A DNA stretch of 64,000 nucleotides, from assembly GCF_029581355.1 (NCBI RefSeq), contig NZ_CP120849.1, forward strand, positions 5,426,501-5,490,500. The letters are read 5' to 3'. Shown here piece by piece: positions 36,662 to 46,149 of the stretch (position 1 is its first letter; each line of letters begins with the position of its first letter). A program made the translations under genes and the position numbers. Origin of the DNA: Parabacteroides chongii (GTDB lineage: Bacteria > Bacteroidota > Bacteroidia > Bacteroidales > Tannerellaceae). A model generated the notes under the pieces. It saw only the letters and a list, made by a program, of their open reading frames with translations, was not told the origin of the DNA and made no database searches.

Positions 36662-37824
36662 TCATTTAACACTTGACAGACTCGATAAGTCACGAACCAC
36701 AGTCATGTCCATAATATTACTGTATATCTCTGTTGTACGCACACTTTTGTGTCCTAAAAGCTTCTGTACAGTCGTAATATTTGCACCGTTATATAATAAT
36801 AATGTAGCGTTCGTATGCCGGGCCGTATGGAATGAGACTTTCTTATCTACATTCCCATCTTACAAATCCGGCGCAATTGCTTGTTCACGTTCGAATTGGA
36901 AGAGACTGGCATATCGAACAAGGTCCACGGATTATTCTTATAACGCTCGTAGATAGGAAGAGATTTCCCATCAAACAATAAGAACAAAGGCAGACGAACA
37001 TGGACATCTGTTTTAACAGATGAATAGATCAACCAGACTTTATCTTCGATAAAGAGAAAATTATCCTTCGTGATACTTACGATATCCGAAAAACGAAGCC
37101 CAGTATAGCAACTGAACAAGAACATATCCAGTGTCCGTTGCAGCGTCCGGCGACCTTTCAGATTTAAACTTTCCAACTGCTCCAATTCTTCCGGTGTAAG
37201 ATGAGTTCGTTTGCTTTCCATATACTTTATTTTATATTTGCGGAAAGGATAACGGTGCAAATCAAACAGATCCTTATTGATAGCCAGGTTTATGTAGCGC
37301 TTCAAATGCTTCATATGTTTAGCAATCGTATTCCGATGATATTTATTTACCAGCATATAATGCTCGAAATCGCAAAGAAAATTAAAGCTCAGATCATTGA
37401 AACTCACATCCGCTTGAAACGAAGACAACACCTGTAATGTCGAAAAATGATTCTTCAGCGTTGACTGTTTCAGATTACTCTGAGTGATCTCATTTTTCAT
37501 AAACAAAGAAAAAGAAGTCTGACCAGCATCAGGTTTCTCTTTCAGATCACTCAAAGAAAACTCTTTACCACTATGAGCAACTTCAAGCTCCACCTGTTCC
37601 AATTCTGCAATGAAATTAGTCAGATACTGATTTAAAGACTCCATATTAGGATGATTCTTCACTGCTTTTCTCTTTGCATCCCACTGAAAAGGCTTGACAT
37701 AAACCTTTGTCGAAAAATACTTTTTCTGCTTGTTCAGGTAGGCTTCTACCTGAATCAAAGCTTTACCCTCTGAGTTCAACTGTTTTTTACGGTTGAACAC
37801 CAAGTTATAAATTACTTTTTCCAT
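36662..37824 (-). pseudogene. Tyrosine recombinase (integrase), frameshifted
   Basis: The first 325 codons (37824-36847) hold an Arm-DNA-like N-terminus, a SAM-like core-binding domain (FSLFMKNEITQSNLKQSTLK) and the first catalytic Arg (FSCYTGLRFSDIVS). They end prematurely at ICKMGM-stop. The missing part continues at once in another frame: FHTARHTNATLLLYNGA, LLGHKSVRTTEIYSNIM, stop at 36662. This supplies the HxxR, second His and nucleophilic Tyr. One missing base near 36852 explains the break. Restored, it would be about 387 residues, a normal length for Bacteroidetes integrases. It lies directly beside the SusC/SusD cassettes and is the obvious candidate to invert them, by analogy with tyrosine recombinases in Bacteroides fragilis. 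Confidence 0.88.
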
Positions 37825-38248
37825 GATATATAATTATTTTCTGAATGAAACACGAAGGAACAATAATTAGTTCTTTCTTATGTCTAAGACAAATTAAAAA
37901 TTTGTTATTACATATTTACCGGAGTTCCGAAAAGACGATATCACGTCTTACCCTTGCCTTAAAAAACAAATGATCCGGAAAACTCATTTCTACTATGAGT
38001 GTACAAAGATAAAAGAGACTTACTAATCATAAAAAACAAAAAACAAGAAGTAGCTTTCCAAAATGGATACAAAAAAGCCTTTTTTGCCCACTCGGTTCTA
38101 AAAACAAAACAAGATTATTATTATTTTCTAATGTTAGAAAGAAAAATCATTGGAATGTAACTCTTTTTGATTATTCATAAGAGAAATAGTATCAGATTAT
38201 TATATATCCGGGGATTAAAGCAAGAAAAAAACAGATGTTCTTCTACCC
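37825..38248. other. AT-rich spacer upstream of recombinase
   Basis: No reading frame is supported here. The stretch is AT-rich and would hold the recombinase promoter and the end of the neighbouring SusD transcript. A short segment near 38060-38090 (AAAAAAGCCTTTTTTGCCC) resembles one at 55947-55971. I see nothing else definable. Confidence 0.5.
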
Positions 38249-38251
38249 AAA

Positions 38252-38308
38252 AAAAATGTTGTAAATGCTTTGTTTGTATAATCATTCAAAGCATCTACAA
38301 CATTTTTA
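38252..38308 (-). terminator. Terminator after SusD of cassette A
   Basis: AAAAAATGTTGTAAATGCTTTG pairs with its near-perfect complement across a 14-base loop. The minus-strand sequence ends in a T-run. It lies about 20 bases after the SusD stop codon. Confidence 0.85.
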
Positions 38309-38327
38309 TCAATATATCAAAACTACC

Positions 38328-39908
38328 TTATACAGTAGGTTGAGGCGCTGCAGGATTGTTGTCTTTATCTGCAATACCTTTATTGGTTTCCATTTCACAT
38401 TGCGGAATACGATAAATCAAAATCTGAGACTCCGGTTCTATATTATACTGAACAATAGCAGCATAATTCGTATTCTTACGTACGATAGGTTTTTTTAGGC
38501 GTAAAACATCGAACAAAGAAAAACCTTCACCCCAAAATTCCATACGACGTTGCAACCAAATTTCATCCTGCAAATCCTGAGCAGAAGAAGCCGTACAACT
38601 GTATGACGGATTACGATACGTTTTTACGAAATCTTCCAATGTACGTTTTGCTGCAGATACGTTTCCGGACATTGCTTCACCTTCCGCTTTGATATAGTAC
38701 ATTTCCTCCACACGCATTAAAGGCCAGTCCTGAGAGTTGGTCGTATTACCCATTACATCCTGATAAGCACCAAATTTCACATTAGCATAAGGTGTCAAAC
38801 CAAAATAATCAATCACAGATTCACCTCCAACTGAAGCATTATCAACCAAAGTAGAGGTTGTATCCGGAGAAATAAACCATTGTTTACGGATGTCTGTATC
38901 CGGAATCTGATTATATAATGCAGAACTTACATAACGCCATGCACCTGTCAAAGTTGTATATCCGTTACCAGTCAATGAACACAAGTGCGGCGGCCAGTTG
39001 ATGATACCGGTCGTTACAACATCATTATCCGGAGTAATCATCACACCCCACAACCAGGAATCAGCAGAAGCTGAATTGAAAGCCGGTTTTGACACTTCAG
39101 CCAAAGAATACGGAGTTCCACCAGCCAAAGCCTTTTCTGCATCCTTAGCAGCATCTGCCCACTTCTGCATTAACAGATTGGCACGAGCACGCAGACCATA
39201 AGCAACAGCTTCGTCAATCTTGTCCTTATTTGTACCGTTATCATTACCTGCCAATAATTCAACAGCTTGATTCAAATCAGACATAATCAATTCATAAACC
39301 TGAGCAACTGTAGCACGCGGATTCGTCTGCATTTCTTCTTCTGTCATTCCTTCTGTAATGATCGGAACACAAAGATCATTTTCATGACCAACATATGTAA
39401 ATTGATAAGTCTGAGCTAAATTCAGATAATCGAAAGCACGGGCAGCTAAAGCCTGACCACGATAAACCAACATAGTGGGATCATCAGTCCCCTCTGTCAA
39501 TGCAATAACATCATTTGCTGCTTTCAGATGGTTATAATATGTCTTCCAAATCAATTCGCCTTCAGAACTATCATAAAGACGATCTGAATAATTCTGAGAA
39601 CGATTAAACCAGTTATAACCAGAAGTCGTACAAGGCATATCTTGACAACTTTGATCATAAAACTGGAAAACGGCTGCTATACCATAATCATTGTGATATG
39701 TATTTGCATCATCGGAAATAGTGCCGAATACATTCAACTGGGCTGACATTGCATTCACACCAGCTATCACCATATTCGGACGCTGTTCGATAATATCCTC
39801 GTTTTGTTCGCCACCTACATATTGACCTTCCGGCAATTTATCCAAATCACAGGAAGCCAGTGCTAAAGCAACACCTGCGAACATTAAATATTTATTTGTC
39901 ATTTTCAT
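38328..39908 (-). CDS. SusD-like lipoprotein, cassette A
   Basis: An intact frame of 526 residues from the ATG at 39908 (MKMTNKYLMFAGVALALASC, lipoprotein signal). The helical SusD/RagB fold is evident in ARAFDYLNLAQTYQFTY, GLRARANLLMQKWADAAKDA, NVKFGAYQDVMGN, and the C-terminal QRRMEFWGEGFSLFDVLRLK. It follows the SusC reading frame of cassette A by about 22 bases. Cassette A has no promoter or signal-peptide-bearing SusC start of its own, so this gene is expected to be silent in the present arrangement. It is clearly homologous to the SusD of cassette C. Confidence 0.92.
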   Translation of the reverse strand: MKMTNKYLMFAGVALALASCDLDKLPEGQYVGGEQNEDIIEQRPNMVIAGVNAMSAQLNVFGTISDDANTYHNDYGIAAVFQFYDQSCQDMPCTTSGYNWFNRSQNYSDRLYDSSEGELIWKTYYNHLKAANDVIALTEGTDDPTMLVYRGQALAARAFDYLNLAQTYQFTYVGHENDLCVPIITEGMTEEEMQTNPRATVAQVYELIMSDLNQAVELLAGNDNGTNKDKIDEAVAYGLRARANLLMQKWADAAKDAEKALAGGTPYSLAEVSKPAFNSASADSWLWGVMITPDNDVVTTGIINWPPHLCSLTGNGYTTLTGAWRYVSSALYNQIPDTDIRKQWFISPDTTSTLVDNASVGGESVIDYFGLTPYANVKFGAYQDVMGNTTNSQDWPLMRVEEMYYIKAEGEAMSGNVSAAKRTLEDFVKTYRNPSYSCTASSAQDLQDEIWLQRRMEFWGEGFSLFDVLRLKKPIVRKNTNYAAIVQYNIEPESQILIYRIPQCEMETNKGIADKDNNPAAPQPTV

Positions 39909-39930
39909 ATTCTCTAAATACATTTACGGA

Positions 39931-42911
39931 TTAGAAATTCAAAGAGATACCGCCTGAGATAGTGCGGATCGGTGAATAAACATTATCAGAAGACACATAA
40001 CCCTGACGTGGATCAAGCCCTTTACGCGCTGTGAGTAATGCAACATTATCTGCTACGAAATACAAACGAATACCCTCAACCTGGAACTTCCGTGTCAATG
40101 ATTTCGGCAATGTATAACCGAATGTGATATTCTGTAAACTCAAATAATCGGAACTTGTCAGGAAACGGTCCGTCAATCTGTTAGCATACTGATCTTGTAC
40201 ATTCATACGGGGAACATCTGTATTTTTATTTTCCGGAGTCCAGGCATTCAACATATCTTTATGCCAAGCAGATCCCTGAGCATCAACACTCATCAAACCT
40301 TGATAGGTATAATCCAAAACACGTCCGCCTAACTGATAAGCAAATGCAATAGAGAAATCGAATCCGTAAGCAGTGAAGCTAGTTCCAAAACCGCCATATA
40401 CTTTCGGCAAAATATCACCTGTAGCAAAACGATTATTAGAAGCTACAGAATATTCAGTAGTAACTGTATTACCATCTTTATCCGGTTCCAATAATGCCCA
40501 CTGGCTTTCACCTGTTTCGGATTAACTCCCGCATATTTAGGCAAATAAAGTTGATACATAGATTCATCTTCACGATAAATACGAGAACCATCAATCAACT
40601 GTCCATTCAATTCAGGGGCTAATTCCAACACTTTATTCTTAAAATGCGTCAAGTTCAAATTGATATTCCAGCTAAAATTCTTTGTATCAATGATAGCAGA
40701 GTTCAAATCTACTTCAACACCACGGTTTACCATTGAACCTACATTTTCCGGATAACGGGAATATCCCATAGACGGAGAAACCGGCTTAAAGTAAAGCATA
40801 TCAGTTGTCTTACGTGAGAAGTATTCAGCAGTACCACTTAACTTTCCACCCCAGAAATTAAAGTCAAATCCGGTATTGAAACTGTGTGATGTTTCCCAAG
40901 TGATGTCCGGATTACCTTTATAATACAAAGAGGTTGCAAAATCGCCATTACTATTAGATAAGGTTAGCTGATCCATATAAGGATAGTAGTTACGGTATAA
41001 ACCACCTTGAAACATCAGATTATCATTACCCTGTAAACCATAGCTAATTTTGAACTTCAACATATCGATCCAATTCTGATCAGCTAAGAAAGCTTCCTTG
41101 TTCATCAACCAGCCAGCACCGATTGACCAGAAATTACCCCAACGGTTATCCGGATGGAAAGCAGAAGAAGCATCACGACGGAAAGAAGCAGAACCGAAAT
41201 ATTTGCCATCATAATCATATTGTACACGGAACAACCAACCTTCTGTAGCATAATTGTTTGTGTAAGATGCATTGTTCTGGTTCAGGATACCATTGTTCAG
41301 TTCAGGAACATTCGGGTTATACAACTTCTCACGACTACCATACAGATAAGAATACTTATAATTATAGTTTTCGTGACCTGCCAAAACATCCAAATTGTGA
41401 ACATCATTGAATGTCTTATTGTAAGTCAACAAATACTGCTGGTTTGTACTGAATGAGCGAGTAGCTTCAGTATTGATAATACCACCAACACCACTTGTTT
41501 CTGAATACTGTCCGTAAAATGGATTTATTAAATCTCTCATACGTACGTTATTTGCATCAACACCGATATTGATTTTAGCTTTAATGCCACCCCAAATATC
41601 AATATCAGCAAACCATTTACCGCTTACTACATCACCAGAATAGTTTCTCTTATCCAACATATAGCTAGCCAGCGGATTCGCATTCGGAACTACGTTTTCA
41701 CGGCTGAAGTTTGTATCAGATCCGTAATCATAGCGCTTGTAACCACGATTGTCAGTCATGATATTTCCTTCTGCATCACGGATATACATCGGATAAATAG
41801 CCCCCATTATATTAGCAGCATAGAAAGCATTACCATTGGAAGTACCACCTTCTGTATCCTGTTCACGGCTGTCATAATGAGTAAATGAGACATTACCACC
41901 CATTCTCAACCAAGATTTCACTTGATATTCCGCTTTCAAACGAGCTGTATAACGTTGAAAACCTGAGTTCGGAACAATACCCTTATCATCCAAATAACCT
42001 GCAGACATATAATAGTTCATTTTTTCAGTAGCTCCGCTGACACTCAAGTTATATTCTTGACGGGTATTGTTTTCGAACAATTCATCGCTCCAGTTGTCAG
42101 GTTTATAATAATATGTACCATCACTGTATCCTAATTTTGCATTCGGATTCAATCTACCATCCATGCCGATCAGCCGTTCACCATTCGGTAAAGTAAATAC
42201 TTGATATCCTAAATAACTGCTGGAAAGCATAGCGTTATTTGCATAAAGATTTGCATTAGCTAGATCACCCGCCGCCGCATATCCTTCCAAGTCTCCATTA
42301 TAAATAGCCGCATAAGCCAATTCATAGAACTTACCCGGATCTGTTACAGCTTCGTATGAAGGAATACCGCGTTTGTTAACACCCCATTTAGCATCAAATG
42401 TCACGCGAGCATCACCGGACTTACCTTTTTTAGTAGTGATTAAGATTACACCATTAGCACCACGAGCACCATACAAAGCATTCGATGCTGCATCTTTCAA
42501 CACTGTCATCGATTCAATATCAGAAGTGCTGATTGCTGAAATTTCGCCATCGTAAGGAACACCGTCCACTACATACAATGGCTTATTGCTGGCAGAAATA
42601 GAACCGATGCCACGGATACGTACTTCAGCATCTTTACCTGGCTGTCCGTTATTGTTGGTTGTTTGTACACCGGCAACCTGACCAGCCAAAGCACCTGTCA
42701 GGTTGGCTGCCTGACGTGCTGCAATCTTTTCGGTTTTAATCGTTGCAGCCGATCCGGTAAATGCAGATTTCTTTGCAGTACCATACGCAACAACCATAAC
42801 TTCATCAAGCACTTGATTATCACCTTCCAACATTACATTTAATACTGGTTTTACAGCTACTTCCTGGCTTTTCATACCTACGTACGAAATTACCAAAGTC
42901 TTTGCAGAACT
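39931..42911 (-). pseudogene. SusC-like receptor body, cassette A (no N-terminus, one frameshift)
   Basis: The frame begins abruptly at the shared site SSAKTLVISYVGM, with no signal peptide, no upstream regulatory-domain half and no ATG. It continues through a TonB box (EVMVVAYGTAKKSAFTG), plug and barrel. A one-base loss near 40519 (coding strand CCGAAACAG where CCGGAAACAG is expected) shifts the frame; the C-terminus continues from EPDKDGNTVTTEYS to GGISLNF. Without its 5' end it cannot be exported on its own. It makes sense as a silent cassette that gains signal peptide and promoter by recombination at 42898-42911. Plug and barrel are homologous to cassette C. Confidence 0.9.
42898..42911 (-). 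repeat. Shared crossover site, copy A
   Basis: AGTTCTGCAAAGAC, read on the minus strand, marks the 5' limit of homology between cassettes. Upstream sequence differs from every other copy except for CGT, shared with copy B. Confidence 0.85.
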
Positions 42912-43065
42912 ACGTTTATCTGTAATATATTGATAATCAATGTATTATAATTTGCGCGTAAATCTCTGTCAATCCAATAAATACCCCTATCCAAACAGCT
43001 TAAACTAATGGATTATTTTTTAGATCTATTGAAATCTAACTTATGATAATTTATACTGAAAAAAA

Positions 43066-43104
43066 GTAGAATTTGAGTAGCTAATTTGCATACTCAAATT
43101 CTAC
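43066..43104. terminator. Hairpin after ATPase pseudogene 1
   Basis: GTAGAATTTGAGTA and its perfect complement (43091-43104) form a 14-bp stem at the end of the ATPase reading frame. A related stem with the same GTAGAATTTGA core follows ATPase pseudogene 2 at 49246-49294. Confidence 0.75.
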
Positions 43105-44256
43105 CTAAAAGGAGGTGTTTACCGTAGTGAACCTGTATAAATATTTTTATCCAATATTCAAAAACAGGATCCTGAAGTTCGGTTATATTTCCGGGTAGAA
43201 TGTCTATTAAATCTTTTTCCAAAGTCGCCTTTCTTAGATTTTTATATTTGCAGAAGTTCCCAGTTTATATTTTGTAAGAACATCTTTCGACGAGAAATTT
43301 GTGACACCATCTGCCACCGCCAATAAAAAATTAATTTGTTTGGATGTTAATGTGTCTATTATATTGGCAAACAGAAGACTTAACTGACCTGTCAGACTTA
43401 AGAATGCTTCATCGAGAATACTGTCGGTACACTTTTTTTCTGTACGTAACCAAACTTGTTGGCTTAACTGCTGAACATAATATGGATGATCCTTTACCCT
43501 GGCTGCTATTTGATTACATAATTCTTTTGAAATTTCTTTTCCGGTATCGGAAAAGCGACTGAAATAAATGAAATCAATCTTCCCTTCCTATCTTGTGAAG
43601 AAATAAAATGTCCCCGAATTTATAGAATGGCATGCTATAGTCATTAAAAATATCCAGTAACATATGCCGTTTACTCCCGTAAAGACAATAACAGACAGAA
43701 GTTTGTTTCTGCCAATGAGCGCGCAGTTTACGTTGGAAAGCCAAAGAATCTTCGTATTCATTGATATTTTGGAATTCATCGATACAGACAATGATTTTTT
43801 TCCGGTATCATTCGCTATGACTTGCGGTAAATCAATATTTCATCATATCCCATCTTATTATCCTTAAAACTTATTCCGAATGAAAACTCATAGGTTTGAC
43901 TACTGTCTGATACTGAAATAAGCGGAGCCATTTTTCCTAAATATTTTTTTACACCGGATACAAATTCTTCCCAGGCAGAGGTTGAAACTTTTAGCAATGC
44001 ATTGGCAAAAGCAACATAAAATTCTTCTTCTGTCCGGCAGTTAAATATGTCTACCTGACAAATAATAAAATCCCTACTTGAACTTTGAAGTATTTGTGCC
44101 GTCTTACTTTAAAGAAGTTTTTCCCCAACGGCGTGGAGAAATAATGACGGTATTAACCAAGCCATTGAAATTTTGGGTAAGCAACTTAACCTCTTGTACC
44201 CTGTCTGTAAAATTATCTTTATCGGCTATGCGGCCATACACAAAAGGAGTATTCAT
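43094..44256 (-). pseudogene. AAA ATPase (ATPase_2-like), broken by several frameshifts
   Basis: No single open frame covers it, but reading across frames gives one continuous protein. It starts at the ATG at 44256 with MNTPFVYGRIADKDNFTDRV and has a Walker A in ISPRRWGKTSL. It continues through ALLKVSTSAWEEFVSG, then a Walker B-like IVCIDEFQNINEYEDS, then CYCLYGSKRHMLLDIFNDYS. It ends near FEYWIKIFIQVHYGK at 43094. At least four one-base shifts are needed, near 44105, 44060, 43835 and 43575. This matches the small ATP-binding proteins common in Bacteroidetes genomes, whose role is unknown. It sits between cassettes A and B. Confidence 0.8.
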
Positions 44257-44305
44257 AACTTTTATCTATTTTTCGATTGAAACAAAGGTAATTAAAACAG
44301 ATGTA

Positions 44306-44347
44306 ACCAACAAATTTGAAATCAATTGATTTCAAATTTGTTGGTTA
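44306..44347. repeat. 42-bp perfect palindrome
   Basis: From AACCAACAAATTTGAAATCA at its left end to its exact complement at 44347, every base of this segment pairs with no loop. Outside it AAACAGAT and ATCTGTTT extend the stem further. It lies between the end of SusD B (44533) and the start of ATPase pseudogene 1 (44256). It may be a terminator, since a T-run follows on the minus strand, or a protein-binding site. Confidence 0.85.
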
Positions 44348-44532
44348 TTATCTGTTTTTTACGTTAAAATATTTACCGGACACTTTTTTCTAATTATCAA
44401 TTTGTCACTACCTTACCGGGTAAATCGGATTAATATACCAGGTAAATGAAAATACCTTGGCGACTAATATTTTTTAACATATCTATTTAATGCATAAAGA
44501 CTCGAAAATATATCTTCTTGTCAATATGAGGT

Positions 44533-46128
44533 TTATTCCCAACCCGCATTTTGCTGTTTTGCCAATGTCGGATTTCTTAAGATATCATTCAACGGAATAG
44601 GCCAAATAAAACGTTTGTCTGTATAAGGAATAAATTTCTTACTGGAACTATACCATTCAGATTTAACTTCTCCGTTTACAACGAATGCACCTACGCCCTT
44701 GCTGTTGTTGTATTCAATTTTAGCCGGGATACCACCGGAAGGGAATAGATCGTCATTTGCAAGACGATGAATATCTTCCCAACGACGGCCTTCACCGTGA
44801 AATTCAATACGACGTTCCCAAAGAATAGCTTCTAACAGCGCTTTGGTATCAGCGAAATCTGAAGCCTTGTAACTTTCCTGTGCCGGATTTGCCAGTGATC
44901 TGTCACGCACTTCATTCAATTTTTCAAGAGCCAATGTCTTATTGTTACTACGTGCTGCTGCTTCTGCTTCATTCAGAAGAACTTCCGAGTAACGAAGAAT
45001 CGGAGCCCATGCGTCCTGAGAAGTAGGATCCTGATATTTATCACAGTAATAATATTTGTCGGATTCACGGTATAGTAGCAAGTTACGCCGCTTGTCGTCT
45101 TTTGTCCAGTATTTGGAGTTATAAACGGTAGGAGATGAAGTTATAATGGCACGTCCTCCGTTACGACCCGACATCATCTGACCTAAAGAACCATTGACGT
45201 CCGGATTATCTTCCGTAGTATGTTCAATCGAGAAAACAGATTCTTTGTTATCAGCACTTGAAGTAAACGGAGTAACCGGATCTGCTTCCAATTGGAAACG
45301 TCCGCCATCCAGTTTTTCAGCTTCTTCGATAACTTTAGCCCAATTCCGCATATGCAAGTAAACACGGGTCTTTAAAGCAATAGCAGCCCCTTTAGATGCG
45401 CGGGATATCTTGCCTGCAGTGACAACCTCCGGCAATAATTGTTCTGCATCATCCAGATCTTTAATGATTTGTGCATATGTTTCAGCAACAGTTGAACGAC
45501 CGATCAGCAAAGCCTCCTGAATGGCTTCCGGTGTATTGATTGCCGTAATATAAAGCGGCATACCATAATTATTATTACCATCCACATTGTAAGGGAGTGC
45601 ATAATGAACCATCAAATTATGATATGTTAAAGCACGTAAAAACAGGCATTCGCCTTTATATTGATTAGCTGTCGCTTCATCGAGTATGCCATTGCTACCG
45701 GCATATTCCTGACCTGCATAAACTGTATTGTAACGGTTTATGGCCTCAAAAGAAGTCTCCCACATAGCGACATTATTTGCCGTAGACAAATTGTAGGTCG
45801 CAGAATAGGTGTAATCGTAAAATACGGCTGTCAAGTTCATATCTTCGCCTCTCATTTCACCTTGTTGTATGCTGGCAGCCCCGAATGGATAACCACGTTG
45901 CCAGCCATTGTCTGAGTTGATATACATGCCGCACTGGGCTGCATCATAAGCACCGATCATAGATAACTCACATCGTGCCGGAGTACCGTAAGCTGTCAAA
46001 TCGGAGAATTTATCGACCGGAGATAGATCCACCACATCGCTTTCACAAGCAGTGAATAAGGGTAGCGAAATTAAGGCTGCGCCCAATGCTACAACTGATA
46101 TATTTTTATATAGTTTTCTATTTAGCAT
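44533..46128 (-). CDS. SusD-like lipoprotein, cassette B
   Basis: An intact 531-residue frame with lipoprotein signal (GAALISLPLFTACESD). SusD-fold segments include FLRALTYHNLMVHYALPY, GAAIALKTRVYLHMRNWAKV, WAPILRYSEVLLNEAEAAAR, and the C-terminal WERRIEFHGEGRRWEDIHRL. It differs clearly from the SusD proteins of cassettes A and C, so a different ligand is likely. It follows the SusC body of cassette B by about 22 bases. Expected silent unless the upstream SusC gains an expression start. Confidence 0.93.
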   Translation of the reverse strand: MLNRKLYKNISVVALGAALISLPLFTACESDVVDLSPVDKFSDLTAYGTPARCELSMIGAYDAAQCGMYINSDNGWQRGYPFGAASIQQGEMRGEDMNLTAVFYDYTYSATYNLSTANNVAMWETSFEAINRYNTVYAGQEYAGSNGILDEATANQYKGECLFLRALTYHNLMVHYALPYNVDGNNNYGMPLYITAINTPEAIQEALLIGRSTVAETYAQIIKDLDDAEQLLPEVVTAGKISRASKGAAIALKTRVYLHMRNWAKVIEEAEKLDGGRFQLEADPVTPFTSSADNKESVFSIEHTTEDNPDVNGSLGQMMSGRNGGRAIITSSPTVYNSKYWTKDDKRRNLLLYRESDKYYYCDKYQDPTSQDAWAPILRYSEVLLNEAEAAARSNNKTLALEKLNEVRDRSLANPAQESYKASDFADTKALLEAILWERRIEFHGEGRRWEDIHRLANDDLFPSGGIPAKIEYNNSKGVGAFVVNGEVKSEWYSSSKKFIPYTDKRFIWPIPLNDILRNPTLAKQQNAGWE

Positions 46129-46149
46129 AATTGTAATTTTTCTACTGTT

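Noticed and set aside
36439-38327. Integrated element bounded by att sites with its own integrase
   Set aside because: No tRNA, no direct repeats and no cargo other than the SusC/SusD cassettes were found; a local inversion enzyme fits better.
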